Of a stretch of DNA of 64,000 nt, positions 46,872 through 57,463 are shown one piece after another; the first letter of the stretch is position 1; every line of letters begins with the position of its first letter. The notes beneath the pieces are model-generated. The model saw nothing but the letters and a program-made list of their open reading frames with translations. It did no database searches and was not told the DNA's origin. The stretch comes from Piscinibacter sp. (GTDB lineage: Bacteria; Pseudomonadota; Gammaproteobacteria; Burkholderiales; Burkholderiaceae_C). A program made the position numbers and the translations under genes. The stretch is from contig JADJJI010000005.1 of the NCBI GenBank assembly GCA_016706565.1, positions 472,001 through 536,000 of the forward strand, read 5' to 3'.

Positions 46872-48328
46872 TGACCTCGCCGCTCGCCGTCGTTGCGCTG
46901 GTCGGCCGCATGGTCGTGCTGTTCTCGCTGCTGATGCTGGTGCCTCTCGCGTTCGGCCTGACCGGCCACGACGCGGCCGAACACGCCTTCCTGGTCTCCA
47001 CCGGCGTGACTTTCCTCAGCGGCGCGCTGATGAGCCTGGCCACGCGGCGCTTCCGCCGCGAGCTGCAGCCGCGCGACGGCTTCGTGCTGGTCGGGCTGAC
47101 CTGGCTGGTGCTGCCGGCCTTCGGCGCATTGCCGCTGCTGCTGGCGATCCCCGGGTTGAGCGTGACCGACGCCTACTTCGAGGCCATGTCGGGGTTCACG
47201 GCCACCGGCGCCACCGCGCTGTCGGGCCTGGACGCGCTGCCGCTGTCGGTCAACGTGTGGCGCTGCTTCATGATGCTGATCGGCGGGCTGGGCATCATCG
47301 TGCTGGCGGTGGCCATCCTGCCGCTGCTGGGGGTGGGCGGCGCGCAGCTGTTCAAGGCCGAGACGGCCGGCCCGATGAAGGACGCCAAGCTCACGCCGCG
47401 CATCGCCGAGACGGCGCGCGGCCTGTGGACGGTGTACTTCGTCGTGTCGGTGCTTTGTTTCTTCTCCTACCGCGCCGCGGGCATGAGCTGGCCCGATGCG
47501 TTCATGCACATGTGCTCGACGATGGGCCTGGGCGGCTTCTCGTCTCACGACCTGAGCTTCGGCTACTGGAACTCTCCGGCCATCGAGGCGGTGGCCGTGG
47601 TCTTCATGATGCTGTCCGGTGTGAGCTTCGCGCTCTACTTCGTCGCCTGGAAGCAGCGTTCGCTGAGTGTTCTGTGGAACAACGTCGAAGTGCGCGCCTT
47701 CTACCTGGTCGTGATCGCGACGGTGGCGCTGATCTCGATCTACCTCACCGTGCACGGCGTCTACCCGGACTTCCAGGAATCGCTGCGCCACACCGTCTTC
47801 CACGTCGTGTCGATCGCCACCACCACCGGCTACGCCTCGTACGACTATGCGAAGTGGCCGCTGTTCGCCCCGCTGCTGATGATCCTGCTGGGCTGCTTCG
47901 CCACCTGTGCCGGCTCCACCGGCGGCGGCATCAAGATGGTCCGGATGCTGTTGCTGCTCAAGCAGTCGTATCGCGAACTGGTGCGCATCGTGCATCCGAA
48001 CGTGGTCAACCCGGTGGTGATCGGCGGCGCGGCGGTGAGCCCGCGCGTGATCCAGAGCGTGATCGCCTACATGATGGTCTACGGCGCTTCGCTGGTGGCG
48101 CTGACCATGCTGCTGCTGTTCAGCGGGCTGGACGTGGTGACCGCCTTCACCGCGGTGATCGCCTGCGTCAACAACATCGGCCCCGGGCTCGGCGATGTCG
48201 GCCCATCGGTCAATTACGGCGGGCTCAGCGACTTCCAGATCTGGGTGTGCACCTTCGGCATGCTGCTCGGTCGGCTGGAATTGCTGGCGGTGCTGGTGCT
48301 GTTCACGCCGCAGTTCTGGCGCGGCTGA
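46871..48328 (+). CDS. trkH: Trk system potassium transporter membrane subunit TrkH
   Basis: 485 residues with eight to ten membrane helices arranged as four pore repeats. Selectivity-filter-like segments include GFTATGATALSGL, STMGLGGFSSHD, ATTTGYASYDYAKW and CVNNIGPGLGDVGP. A glycine-rich intramembrane loop (CAGSTGGGIKMVR) lies in the third repeat, as in the family. It forms the K+ uptake channel with TrkA. Confidence 0.95.
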   Translation: MTSPLAVVALVGRMVVLFSLLMLVPLAFGLTGHDAAEHAFLVSTGVTFLSGALMSLATRRFRRELQPRDGFVLVGLTWLVLPAFGALPLLLAIPGLSVTDAYFEAMSGFTATGATALSGLDALPLSVNVWRCFMMLIGGLGIIVLAVAILPLLGVGGAQLFKAETAGPMKDAKLTPRIAETARGLWTVYFVVSVLCFFSYRAAGMSWPDAFMHMCSTMGLGGFSSHDLSFGYWNSPAIEAVAVVFMMLSGVSFALYFVAWKQRSLSVLWNNVEVRAFYLVVIATVALISIYLTVHGVYPDFQESLRHTVFHVVSIATTTGYASYDYAKWPLFAPLLMILLGCFATCAGSTGGGIKMVRMLLLLKQSYRELVRIVHPNVVNPVVIGGAAVSPRVIQSVIAYMMVYGASLVALTMLLLFSGLDVVTAFTAVIACVNNIGPGLGDVGPSVNYGGLSDFQIWVCTFGMLLGRLELLAVLVLFTPQFWRG

Positions 48329-48331
48329 GAT

Positions 48332-48958
48332 TCAGTCCTTCGGCAGGTAGCGCGCGTCGGACCAGGTGGCCAGCCACTCGGGCTTGAAGGCCACGAAGAT
48401 CGCCACCAGCATGCCAGTGGAAAAGGCCTCGCCCCAGGCCATCAGCCAGTGGCCGAGCAGCACCGAGCCGAGCTCGGTGCTTTCGGGCGGCGGCTGTACG
48501 TAGGCCGACATCGTGCCGGCGGCCATCATGGCCAGGGCGGTGACGATGAAGCCACGCCCGAGGATGAACACGAACGGGTGGTGGGGAAGCCAGCGCCGTG
48601 TTGCCAGCCCGATGGACAGGGCCAGCGTGGCCGCCATCATGCCGTTCCAGGCAAGGTGGTCGAGTGCCTGTGGCCAGGCGATGCCGCCCAGCCAGGCGCC
48701 GATCGCGGCGATCGGCAGCAGGCTCAGCACGGCCAGCGGCCAGCCGACCATCAGCACGAGCAGGCAGGCCCCGGAGAGCTGCACCGACACGCCACCGGGC
48801 ATGACTCGCTGTGCCGCCCACACCCAGGGCAGCAGCACCAGGCAGGCCAGCCACGGCTGCAACACGCCATCGGCGCGCAAGGCCCGCCACGGCCGCAGCG
48901 CCAGCGCCACGGCCAGCGCGGCGACCACGAGTGCAAGCGACAAACCCATCGCGTGCAT
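48332..48958 (-). CDS. CbiM-like energy-coupling-factor permease / membrane protein
   Basis: 208 residues with six or more hydrophobic segments. The pattern (VSVQLSGACLLVLMVGWPLAVLSL, HPFVFILGRGFIVTALAMMAAG, HWLMAWGEAFSTGMLVAIFVAFKPEW) matches short CbiM-type proteins linked to cobalt or nickel uptake, but the usual N-terminal MHIPDG metal motif is absent, so metal transport is uncertain. The start is unclear: ATG at 48958, ATG at 48985 or TTG at 48997. It converges with trkH. Confidence 0.65.
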   Translation of the reverse strand: MHAMGLSLALVVAALAVALALRPWRALRADGVLQPWLACLVLLPWVWAAQRVMPGGVSVQLSGACLLVLMVGWPLAVLSLLPIAAIGAWLGGIAWPQALDHLAWNGMMAATLALSIGLATRRWLPHHPFVFILGRGFIVTALAMMAAGTMSAYVQPPPESTELGSVLLGHWLMAWGEAFSTGMLVAIFVAFKPEWLATWSDARYLPKD

Positions 48959-49069
48959 GCTAGCGGCCCTGGCTGGCGGCGGCATGACGTTGCGCAAGCA
49001 GGCCGGCCTGCACGCGGGTGAGGGAAATCGACCACGCGAGCATCATCGGCAGGCGCTACGCTGTCACCC

Positions 49070-49681
49070 ATGACGACCCTGCCGCGCCCGATCGACTTCT
49101 ACTTCGACTTCTCGTCGCCGTACTCGTACATCGCTTCCGAATGGATCGATGCGCTGGCGGCGCGCCACGGCCGCACGGTGAACTGGAAGGCCATCCTGCT
49201 GGGCGCCACCTTCCAGGCCGCCGAGCTGAAGAGCCCGGTCTCGTACCCGATCAAGCGCGAGTACTCGCTGCACGATTTCGAGCGCTCGGCGCGTTTTGCC
49301 GGGGTGCCGTTGAAGAATCCGGACAAGTTTCCGATCCCGACGCAGAACGCGGCGCGCGTGTTCTGGTGGCTGGCCGACCAGGGTGGCGACCGCGCCACCC
49401 AATGGGCGCGCAACTGCCTGCGCGCCTACTTCGCACGCGGCGTCGACTTGAGCGACCCGCAGCAGCTGCGCCAGCTCGCCGAGGATTTCGGCATCGGCGC
49501 GGACGCCGCCGAGTCCGTATGGAACGACGCCGCCTGGAAGCTGCGCCTGAAGCAGGAGAACGAGGCGGCCATCGCCGCCGGCGTGTTCGGCGCACCGTTC
49601 TTCATGGTCGACGGCGAGCCCTTCTGGGGCAACGACCGCCGGCCCCAGATCGAGCGCTGGCTGGAGAAGGGACCGTTCTGA
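49070..49681 (+). CDS. 2-hydroxychromene-2-carboxylate isomerase / DsbA-family oxidoreductase
   Basis: 203 residues. A kappa-class GST/HCCA isomerase fold beginning IDFYFDFSSPYSYIASEW, where the SSPYSY segment binds glutathione in place of a DsbA CXXC. The C-terminal GVFGAPFFMVDGEPFWGNDR is typical. It acts on aromatic or epoxide intermediates in characterised relatives; the substrate here is unknown. One base separates it from the rhodanese gene. Confidence 0.88.
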   Translation: MTTLPRPIDFYFDFSSPYSYIASEWIDALAARHGRTVNWKAILLGATFQAAELKSPVSYPIKREYSLHDFERSARFAGVPLKNPDKFPIPTQNAARVFWWLADQGGDRATQWARNCLRAYFARGVDLSDPQQLRQLAEDFGIGADAAESVWNDAAWKLRLKQENEAAIAAGVFGAPFFMVDGEPFWGNDRRPQIERWLEKGPF

Positions 49682-49682
49682 C

Positions 49683-50090
49683 ATGAAGAAGACTGCCGCT
49701 GCCCTGGTCGAAGAAGCCATGGCACAAGTCACCACCTACACCGTCGAGCAGGCGCGCGCGCTGCACGGCCACCCGGGCGTGGTGTTCGTCGACATCCGTG
49801 ACGTGCGCGAGCTCGAGCGCGAGGGCGTCATCCCTGGCTCGGTGCACGCGCCGCGCGGCATGCTCGAGTTCTGGGTCGACCCGGCCTCGCCCTACCACCG
49901 CGACGTGTTCGCGCAGGACAAGGAGTACGTGCTGTTCTGCGCCGCCGGCTGGCGCTCGGCGCTGGCGACGAAGACGTTGATGGACATGGGCATGGAGCGT
50001 GTCGCCCATGTCGACGGCGGCTTCGGCGCCTGGAAGCAATCCGGCGCGCCCACCGAGGCAAAGCCCGTTCACGCGCCGAAGAAGGCCTGA
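49683..50090 (+). CDS. Rhodanese-like sulfurtransferase
   Basis: 135 residues, a single rhodanese domain. The active-site loop is CAAGWRS with C86 as the persulfide carrier, preceded by VFVDIRDVRELEREGVIPGSVHAPRG. It may transfer sulfur or detoxify cyanide; the acceptor is unknown. It forms a tight unit with the isomerase gene and the DinB gene (gaps of 1 and 3 bases). Confidence 0.88.
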   Translation: MKKTAAALVEEAMAQVTTYTVEQARALHGHPGVVFVDIRDVRELEREGVIPGSVHAPRGMLEFWVDPASPYHRDVFAQDKEYVLFCAAGWRSALATKTLMDMGMERVAHVDGGFGAWKQSGAPTEAKPVHAPKKA

Positions 50091-50093
50091 GCC

Positions 50094-50672
50094 GTGGCGC
50101 TGACGCTGGCCGGGCAACTGCGCATCCAGGCGCATGCCAACCGCCTGGCCAACCACCGCCTGCACCGCGCGATGGCGGCCATGAGCGACGCCGAGTTCCA
50201 GGCGCCGCGCGTGAGCTTCTTCGGCAGCCTCGCAGCCACGCTGAACCACATCCTGGCGGTTGACCTGTACTACATCGGCGCTCTGCATGGCGAGCCCGGC
50301 TTGCCGCAGCAGTACGCCGCCTTCGTGCCGGCCACCACGCTCGCCGAGTTGGCGCCGCGCCAGCGCGCCAGCGACGAGCGGTTGATCGCCTGGTGCGACG
50401 CACTCGATGACGCCGGCTGCGATGCGATCGTCGACATGGACCGCGGCCGCGAAGTGCAGCGCGACCGCGCCGCGCATGTGCTGGCGCATCTGTTCATGCA
50501 CCAGACCCACCATCGCGGCCAGCTGCACGGGATGCTGTCGACGATGGGCCTGGCCCCTCCGCAGCTCGACGAGTTCCTGATGCCCAGCGATGCGTCGCTG
50601 CGCAGTGCCGACATGGCCGAACTCGGCTGGCGGGAGGCCAGCGTGTTCGGCGACGGCAAGCCACTCGGCTGA
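50094..50672 (+). CDS. DinB-family protein
   Basis: 192 residues, four-helix DinB/YfiT-like bundle. The metal-ligand histidines are in TLNHILAVDLYYIGAL and HLFMHQTHHRGQLHGML. Family members are metal-dependent thiol-conjugating enzymes or damage-inducible proteins of unknown function. GTG start 3 bases after the rhodanese stop. Last gene of the three-gene unit. Confidence 0.85.
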   Translation: MALTLAGQLRIQAHANRLANHRLHRAMAAMSDAEFQAPRVSFFGSLAATLNHILAVDLYYIGALHGEPGLPQQYAAFVPATTLAELAPRQRASDERLIAWCDALDDAGCDAIVDMDRGREVQRDRAAHVLAHLFMHQTHHRGQLHGMLSTMGLAPPQLDEFLMPSDASLRSADMAELGWREASVFGDGKPLG

Positions 50673-50681
50673 GGCCTCTCA

Positions 50682-50697
50682 CCCCTACGCATAGGGG
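50682..50697. terminator. Short hairpin after the DinB gene
   Basis: CCCCTA and TAGGGG pair perfectly around a CGCA loop, 10 bases after the DinB stop codon. No T-run follows. It may end the isomerase-rhodanese-DinB transcript, or be a dyad recognised by a regulator. Confidence 0.4.
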
Positions 50698-51103
50698 CAC
50701 GGGCATCCGCTTGTGTGGGGGTGCGGCGCCCGGGGCAGGCCTGAGTTGGGGGGTGGCGGTCGGAACTGATGCGGTCCGTGATCGCTGCTCGGGGACCCCG
50801 GGGAGGGCCCGGCTTGTGGGTGGGGGGGGGGGGGGCCTGCGGCGCGGGGGGGGGGGGCGCGGCGGGGGGGGGCGGTGGGGCAGGGGGGGCAGGGGGGCGA
50901 CGCGGGCCGCTCAGCCGGTCGAAGGGGTCGCGACACGCCTTGGCGTTCGCGAAACCGCCGGGCCATGCGGCGACCAGTCGGCCGACGCGGGTGATCACCG
51001 TGGCGGGAGCGACACTGAAGCCGCGCCGGCGGCGATCAGGGGATCCGGCAACGGGGCGGGGGGGCTCTTCCCCGAGCCGCGGTTCACAGGTTCGACCGTA
51101 GAA
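50698..51103. other. Intergenic gap with G-homopolymer stretch (probable sequence corruption)
   Basis: This 400-base gap before liuB holds no supportable gene. Positions 50815-50898 are almost all G, with runs of 14 (50822-50835), 12 (50846-50857) and 9 (50864-50872). The flanking sequence looks ordinary in composition. The G stretch resembles the corrupted part of the acyl-CoA dehydrogenase gene at 53529-53655, so some real sequence may be missing or misread here. Confidence 0.6.
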
Positions 51104-51125
51104 TTGACGTTAACGTAAACGTCAA
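51104..51125. promoter_or_regulatory. 22-bp double LiuR-type operator candidate upstream of liuB
   Basis: Same architecture as at 38160-38181: a left TTGACGT arm, a central ACGT and a right ACGTCAA arm, differing only in one spacer base (TA instead of TT). It ends 35 bases before the liuB start and should control the liuB-dehydrogenase-liuC-DUF4126-liuD genes and perhaps HMG-CoA lyase. Confidence 0.8.
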
Positions 51126-51160
51126 TCTGAGCCGCCGGCGGCGTGCCCTACGGAGACAAG

Positions 51161-52784
51161 ATGCCGATCCTGGCTTCCAACCTCAGCCCCCGCTCCGAGG
51201 ACTTCAAGTCCAACGCTGCGGCGATGCGCGCGCTGGTCGAGGACCTGAACTCGAAGCTCGCGCAGATCGCTCAGGGCGGCGGCGATGCAGCGCGCGCCAA
51301 GCACACCGCGCGCGGCAAGCTGCTGCCGCGCGAGCGCGTCGAGATGCTGCTCGACCCGGACACGCCCTTCCTCGAAGTCGCGCCGCTGGCCGCGCACGAC
51401 ATGTACAAGGAAAAGGGCGGCAAAGACGCCGCGCCGGGCGCCGGCCTGATCGCCGGAATCGGCCGCGTCAGCGGCGTCGAGTGCATGATCGTCTGCAACG
51501 ACGCCACGGTGAAGGGCGGCACCTACTTCCCGATGACGGTGAAGAAGCACCTGCGCGCGCAGGAGATCGCCATCCAGAACCGGCTGCCCTGCATCTACCT
51601 GGTCGACAGCGGCGGCGCCAACCTGCCCAACCAGGACGAGGTGTTCCCCGACCGCGACCACTTCGGCCGCATCTTCTTCAACCAGGCCAACATGAGCGCG
51701 CAGGGCATCCCGCAGATCGCGGTGGTGATGGGCTCGTGCACCGCCGGCGGCGCCTACGTGCCGGCGATGAGCGACGAGACCATCATCGTCAAGAACCAGG
51801 GCACCATCTTCCTCGGCGGCCCGCCGCTGGTGAAGGCCGCCACCGGCGAGGTGGTGAGCGCCGAGGACCTGGGCGGCGGCGACGTGCACACGCGCCTGTC
51901 GGGCGTGGCCGACCACCTGGCCGAGAACGACCTGCACGCGCTGGCGATCGCGCGCGCCGCCGTGGCCAACCTCAACTGGCGCAAGGCGCACGAGCAGCGA
52001 CTGGCCGCGCCGCGCGCGCCGCTGTTCGATGCCGCCGAGCTGCACGGCATCATCCCCTCCGATCCGCGCAAGCCTTACGACGTGCACGAGATCATCGCGC
52101 GCATCGTCGACGGCAGTGATTTCGACGAGTTCAAGGCGCGCTACGGCACCACGCTGGTCACCGGCTTCGCGCACATCGAAGGCATGCCGGTGGGCATCGT
52201 CGCCAACAACGGCGTGCTGTTCAGCGAGAGCGCGCAGAAGGGCGCGCACTTCATCGAGCTGTGCGGCCAGCGCAAGATCCCGCTGGTCTTCCTGCAGAAC
52301 ATCACCGGCTTCATGGTCGGGCGCAAGTACGAGGCCGAGGGCATCGCCAAGCACGGCGCGAAGATGGTCACGGCGGTGTCCACCGTCAACGTGCCGAAGT
52401 TCACCGTCATCATCGGCGGCAGCTTCGGCGCCGGCAACTACGGCATGTGCGGCCGCGCCTTCAGCCCGCGCTTCCTGTGGATGTGGCCGAACGCGCGCAT
52501 CTCGGTGATGGGCGGCGAGCAGGCGGCCAGCGTGCTGGCCACGGTGCGGCGCGACGGCATCGAGGCCAAGGGCGGCACCTGGTCGGCCGAGGAGGAGGTA
52601 GGCGTTCAAGCAGCCCATCCTCGACCAGTTCGAACACCAGGCGCACCCGTACTACGCCAGCGCGCGGCTGTGGGACGACGGCGTGATCGACCCGGCCGAC
52701 ACGCGCCGCGTGCTCGCGCTGGCCATCAGCGCGAGTCTGAACGCGCCGATCCCCGACGCGAAGTTCGGCGTGTTCCGCATGTGA
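51161..52784 (+). CDS. liuB: Methylcrotonyl-CoA carboxylase carboxyltransferase (beta) subunit (frameshifted as written)
   Basis: Carboxylates 3-methylcrotonyl-CoA to 3-methylglutaconyl-CoA with LiuD. The sequence follows the MCC-beta pattern: [65 protein letters not shown], and [22 protein letters not shown]. Near 52599 one inserted T turns the conserved EEEEAFK into EEVGVQ. In the next frame the true C-terminus continues [20 protein letters not shown] and ends KFGVFRM at 52784. About 540 residues when repaired. The ATG at 51161 follows GGAG at 51152-51155. Confidence 0.93.
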
Positions 52785-52789
52785 GCGGG

Positions 52790-53994
52790 ATGGCGATGGA
52801 CAACATCTACCTCGGCCACGAGCACGAACAGCTGCGCGAGCAGATCGCGCGCTTCGTCGCCCGGGAGGTCGAACCTTTCGCCGAACAGTGGGAGCGCGAC
52901 GGCTTCACACCGCGCGAGGTGCTGCGCAAGATGGGCGATGCCGGCCTGCTCGGGCTGATGTATGCCAGCGAACATGGCGGCGCGCAGGCCGATGCGCTGA
53001 CCAACCTGGTGTTCGCCGAAGCGCTCTCGCAGTCGACCTTCGGCGGCTTCATCATCACCGTGCTCGTGCACACCGACATGGCGAGCCCGCACCTGCACCA
53101 TGCCGGCAACGCGCAGCAGCAGGCGAAGTACATGCCCGGCGTGACGGCCGGCCGCACCATCACCGCGGTGGGCATCACCGAGCCGGGCGCCGGCTCCGAC
53201 GTGGCCGGGCTGAAGACGAGCGCGAAACGGGACGGCGATCACTGGGTGCTCAACGGCACCAAGCTCTTCATCACCAACGGCGTGCATGCCGACCTGTACT
53301 TCATCGCCGCGCGCACCGGCACGGCCCGCCACGCGATCTCGATGTTCATCGTCGAGAAGGGCACGCCGGGGTTCAGCGTCGGCCGCTCGCTGGAGAAGAC
53401 GGGCTGGCTGTCGTCCGACACCGCCGAGCTCGTCTTCGACAACTGCCGCATCCCGGCCGCGAACCTGCTGGGCGAGCAGGACAAGGGCTTCTACTCGGTG
53501 ATGAAAGAACTCGCAGCCGAGGGCGCAGCGCGGGGGGGGGGGGGGGGGGGGGGCGCCCGCGCGGGGGCGGAGGGGGGAACTCCAGACCGAGCGCATCGCG
53601 CGGGGGGGGCGGGCGGCGGGCGCCGGGCGGGGGGGGGGGGGGAGGGGGGTGGGGGCGCGACCGCCGCGCCTTCGGTGCCACGCTGTTCGACAAGCAGGTG
53701 GTGCGCCAGCGCCTGGCCATGCTCGATGCCAAGGTGCGTGCGGCGCGACAGTACATGTACCACTGCGCCTGGATGGTCACGCAGGGGCGCGACGTGGTGC
53801 AGGACGTCTCCATGCTCAAGTCGCTGACCGGCGAACTGGTCAACGAGGTCGTGCAGGCCTGCCAGCAGTTCCACGGCGGCATGGGCTACATGCGCGGCAC
53901 GGCGATCGAACGGCTGTGGCGCGATGCGCGCATCCTGGCCATCGGCGGCGGTGCCACCGAAGTGATGCTCGACGAGGCTGCGAAGCGTTACTGA
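52790..53994 (+). CDS. Acyl-CoA dehydrogenase (interior destroyed by G-homopolymer sequence)
   Basis: The N-terminal 240 residues are a normal acyl-CoA dehydrogenase ([43 protein letters not shown]). After that the sequence becomes G-rich (53529-53655). The family resumes in another frame at [35 protein letters not shown] and ends with [34 protein letters not shown]. It is probably an intact dehydrogenase in the cell, perhaps acting on a liu-pathway or related acyl-CoA. Either ATG at 52790 or 52796 could be the start. It lies between liuB and liuC. Confidence 0.8.
53529..53655. other. G-homopolymer-corrupted segment inside a coding region
   Basis: Contains 22 consecutive G (53532-53553) and 14 consecutive G (53629-53642). 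The sequence GAACTC(G)CAGCCGAG at 53507-53521 reappears as GAACTCCAGACCGAG at 53577-53591, 70 bases later. This looks like a degraded read copy joined to a better one. Just after the second G stretch the conserved motif RDRRAFG returns. This is best read as base-calling and assembly error. Confidence 0.75.
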
Positions 53995-54002
53995 GGAACG
54001 AG

Positions 54003-54788
54003 ATGACGACTTCCACCCTCGACGTTCGCCGCGACGGCCACGTGGCCCGCGTCTACCTGAATCGCCCGGACGTGCGCAACGCCTTCAACGAGGGCGTGAT
54101 CGCGGAGCTGACGCAGACCTTCGCCGGGCTCGGCGCCGACGCGTCGCTGCGCTGCATCGTGCTCGGCGGTCATGGCAAGGCCTTCTGCGCCGGCGCCGAC
54201 CTGAACTGGATGCGCGCCATGGCCGGCTACAGCTGGGACGAGAACCGCGCCGACGCGCAGGCGCTGGCCGACATGCTGTGGACGATCTACAGCTGCCCGG
54301 TGCCGGTGGTCGGGCGCATCCACGGCGACTGCTACGCCGGCGGCCTCGGGCTGGCGGCGGTGTGCGACGTGCTCGTCGCCGCCGAAGGCGTGAACTTCTG
54401 TCTCAGCGAGGCGAAGCTGGGCCTGCTGCCGGCGACCATCGGCCCGTACGTCGTGCGCGCCATGGGCGAACAGGCTGCGCGGCGCTGGTTCATCACGGCG
54501 GAGCGATTCGACGCCGCGCAGGCGCGGGCGATGGGTTTCGTGCACGAGGTCTGCGCGAGCGAGCTGCTCGATGCGAAGGTCGACGAGCTCGTCGCCACGT
54601 TGGTCGCCAACGGGCCGATGGCGGTGCGCGCCTGCAAGCAGCTGGTGCAGGACGCCGGCGGCCGGCCGATCGATGCCGAGCTGCGCGCCGACACCGCCCG
54701 CCGCATCGCCGACATCCGCGCCAGCGCCGAAGGCCGCGAGGGCATCCAGTCCTTCCTTGGCAAGCGCGCGCCGTCCTGGCAGGGCTGA
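54003..54788 (+). CDS. liuC: 3-methylglutaconyl-CoA hydratase (enoyl-CoA hydratase family)
   Basis: 261 residues, crotonase fold. Hydrates 3-methylglutaconyl-CoA to HMG-CoA in leucine degradation. The CoA/oxyanion segments AFCAGADLNWMRAM and GRIHGDCYAGGLGLAAVCDV are present, followed by the SEAKLGLLPATIGPYVVRAMG active-site stretch typical of LiuC. Function is supported by position between liuB and liuD. The start follows GAGGAACG, 8 bases after the dehydrogenase stop. Confidence 0.92.
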   Translation: MTTSTLDVRRDGHVARVYLNRPDVRNAFNEGVIAELTQTFAGLGADASLRCIVLGGHGKAFCAGADLNWMRAMAGYSWDENRADAQALADMLWTIYSCPVPVVGRIHGDCYAGGLGLAAVCDVLVAAEGVNFCLSEAKLGLLPATIGPYVVRAMGEQAARRWFITAERFDAAQARAMGFVHEVCASELLDAKVDELVATLVANGPMAVRACKQLVQDAGGRPIDAELRADTARRIADIRASAEGREGIQSFLGKRAPSWQG

Positions 54789-54829
54789 ACGATGCCGTCG
54801 ACGCTGGACACCGCGCACTGCTGGGTCAA

Positions 54830-55441
54830 ATGGATACGGCTCGCCAGTTGCTCGCCGTGGCCGCCGCGCTCGGCTGGGCGAGCGGGCTGCGCCTGTACCT
54901 CGTGATGTTCCTCACCGGCGCAGCCGGCTACTTCGGCTGGGTCGAACTGCCGCAGGGCTTGCATGTGCTGCAACATCCGGCGATGCTCGGCGCCAGCGGC
55001 TTCATGCTTTTCGTCGAGTTCTTCGCCGACAAGATCCCGGGCGTCGACACGTTGTGGGACATGGTGCACACGCTGGTTCGCATCCCGGCCGGCGCGGCGC
55101 TGGCGGCCGCGGTGTTCGGCGCCGACCAGGCGACCTGGGCGACTCTTGCTGCGCTGCTCGGCGGCACGCTCGCCGCCACCAGCCACGTCGCCAAGGCGAC
55201 CACGCGCGCGGCGGTCAACACCTCGCCCGAGCCCTTCTCCAACATCGGCATGTCGCTGGCCGGCGATGCCTTCGTGCCCACCGTGCTGTGGCTGTCGTGG
55301 ACGCATCCCGTTCTGCTGGCGGCGGTGCTCGTGCTGTCCGTCCTGGTGGCGATCGGCCTGATCGTCGTGCTGGGCAAGTTCCTGCGCGCGCTGCTGCGCC
55401 GCGCATCAGGTTGGCTGCGTGGCAGCCAGCCTTCGGTCTGA
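54830..55441 (+). CDS. DUF4126-family membrane protein
   Basis: 203 residues with four to five hydrophobic segments and the DUF4126 pattern (ALGWASGLRLYLVMFLTGAAGYFGW, FFADKIPGVDTLWDMVHTLVRIPAGA, KATTRAAVNTSPEPFSNIGMSLAGD). The function is unknown. It is inserted between liuC and liuD on the same strand and is presumably co-transcribed; a role in the pathway, for example substrate or bicarbonate handling, is only a guess. The start is the first in-frame ATG. Confidence 0.8.
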   Translation: MDTARQLLAVAAALGWASGLRLYLVMFLTGAAGYFGWVELPQGLHVLQHPAMLGASGFMLFVEFFADKIPGVDTLWDMVHTLVRIPAGAALAAAVFGADQATWATLAALLGGTLAATSHVAKATTRAAVNTSPEPFSNIGMSLAGDAFVPTVLWLSWTHPVLLAAVLVLSVLVAIGLIVVLGKFLRALLRRASGWLRGSQPSV

Positions 55442-55459
55442 GCTTCGTGTGAGGTCTCG

Positions 55460-57463
<2,004 letters not shown>

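Noticed and set aside
49070-49681. DsbA thiol oxidoreductase
   Set aside because: The CXXC active site is absent; the SSPYSY loop and C-terminus fit the 2-hydroxychromene-2-carboxylate isomerase/kappa-GST branch.
50270-50998. 242-residue minus-strand frame across the DinB gene and the G-rich gap
   Set aside because: Poly-proline sequence from complemented G runs and antisense DinB; no family features.
53532-53553. G-quadruplex or phase-variation homopolymer
   Set aside because: The run sits in a conserved coding segment with a degenerate duplication and progressive G substitution, so base-calling error explains it better.
51143-53827. Apparent 894-residue carboxyltransferase-dehydrogenase fusion
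   Set aside because: It arises only from the T insertion at 52599, which removes the true liuB stop. The normal stop at 52784 and a separate dehydrogenase start are visible.
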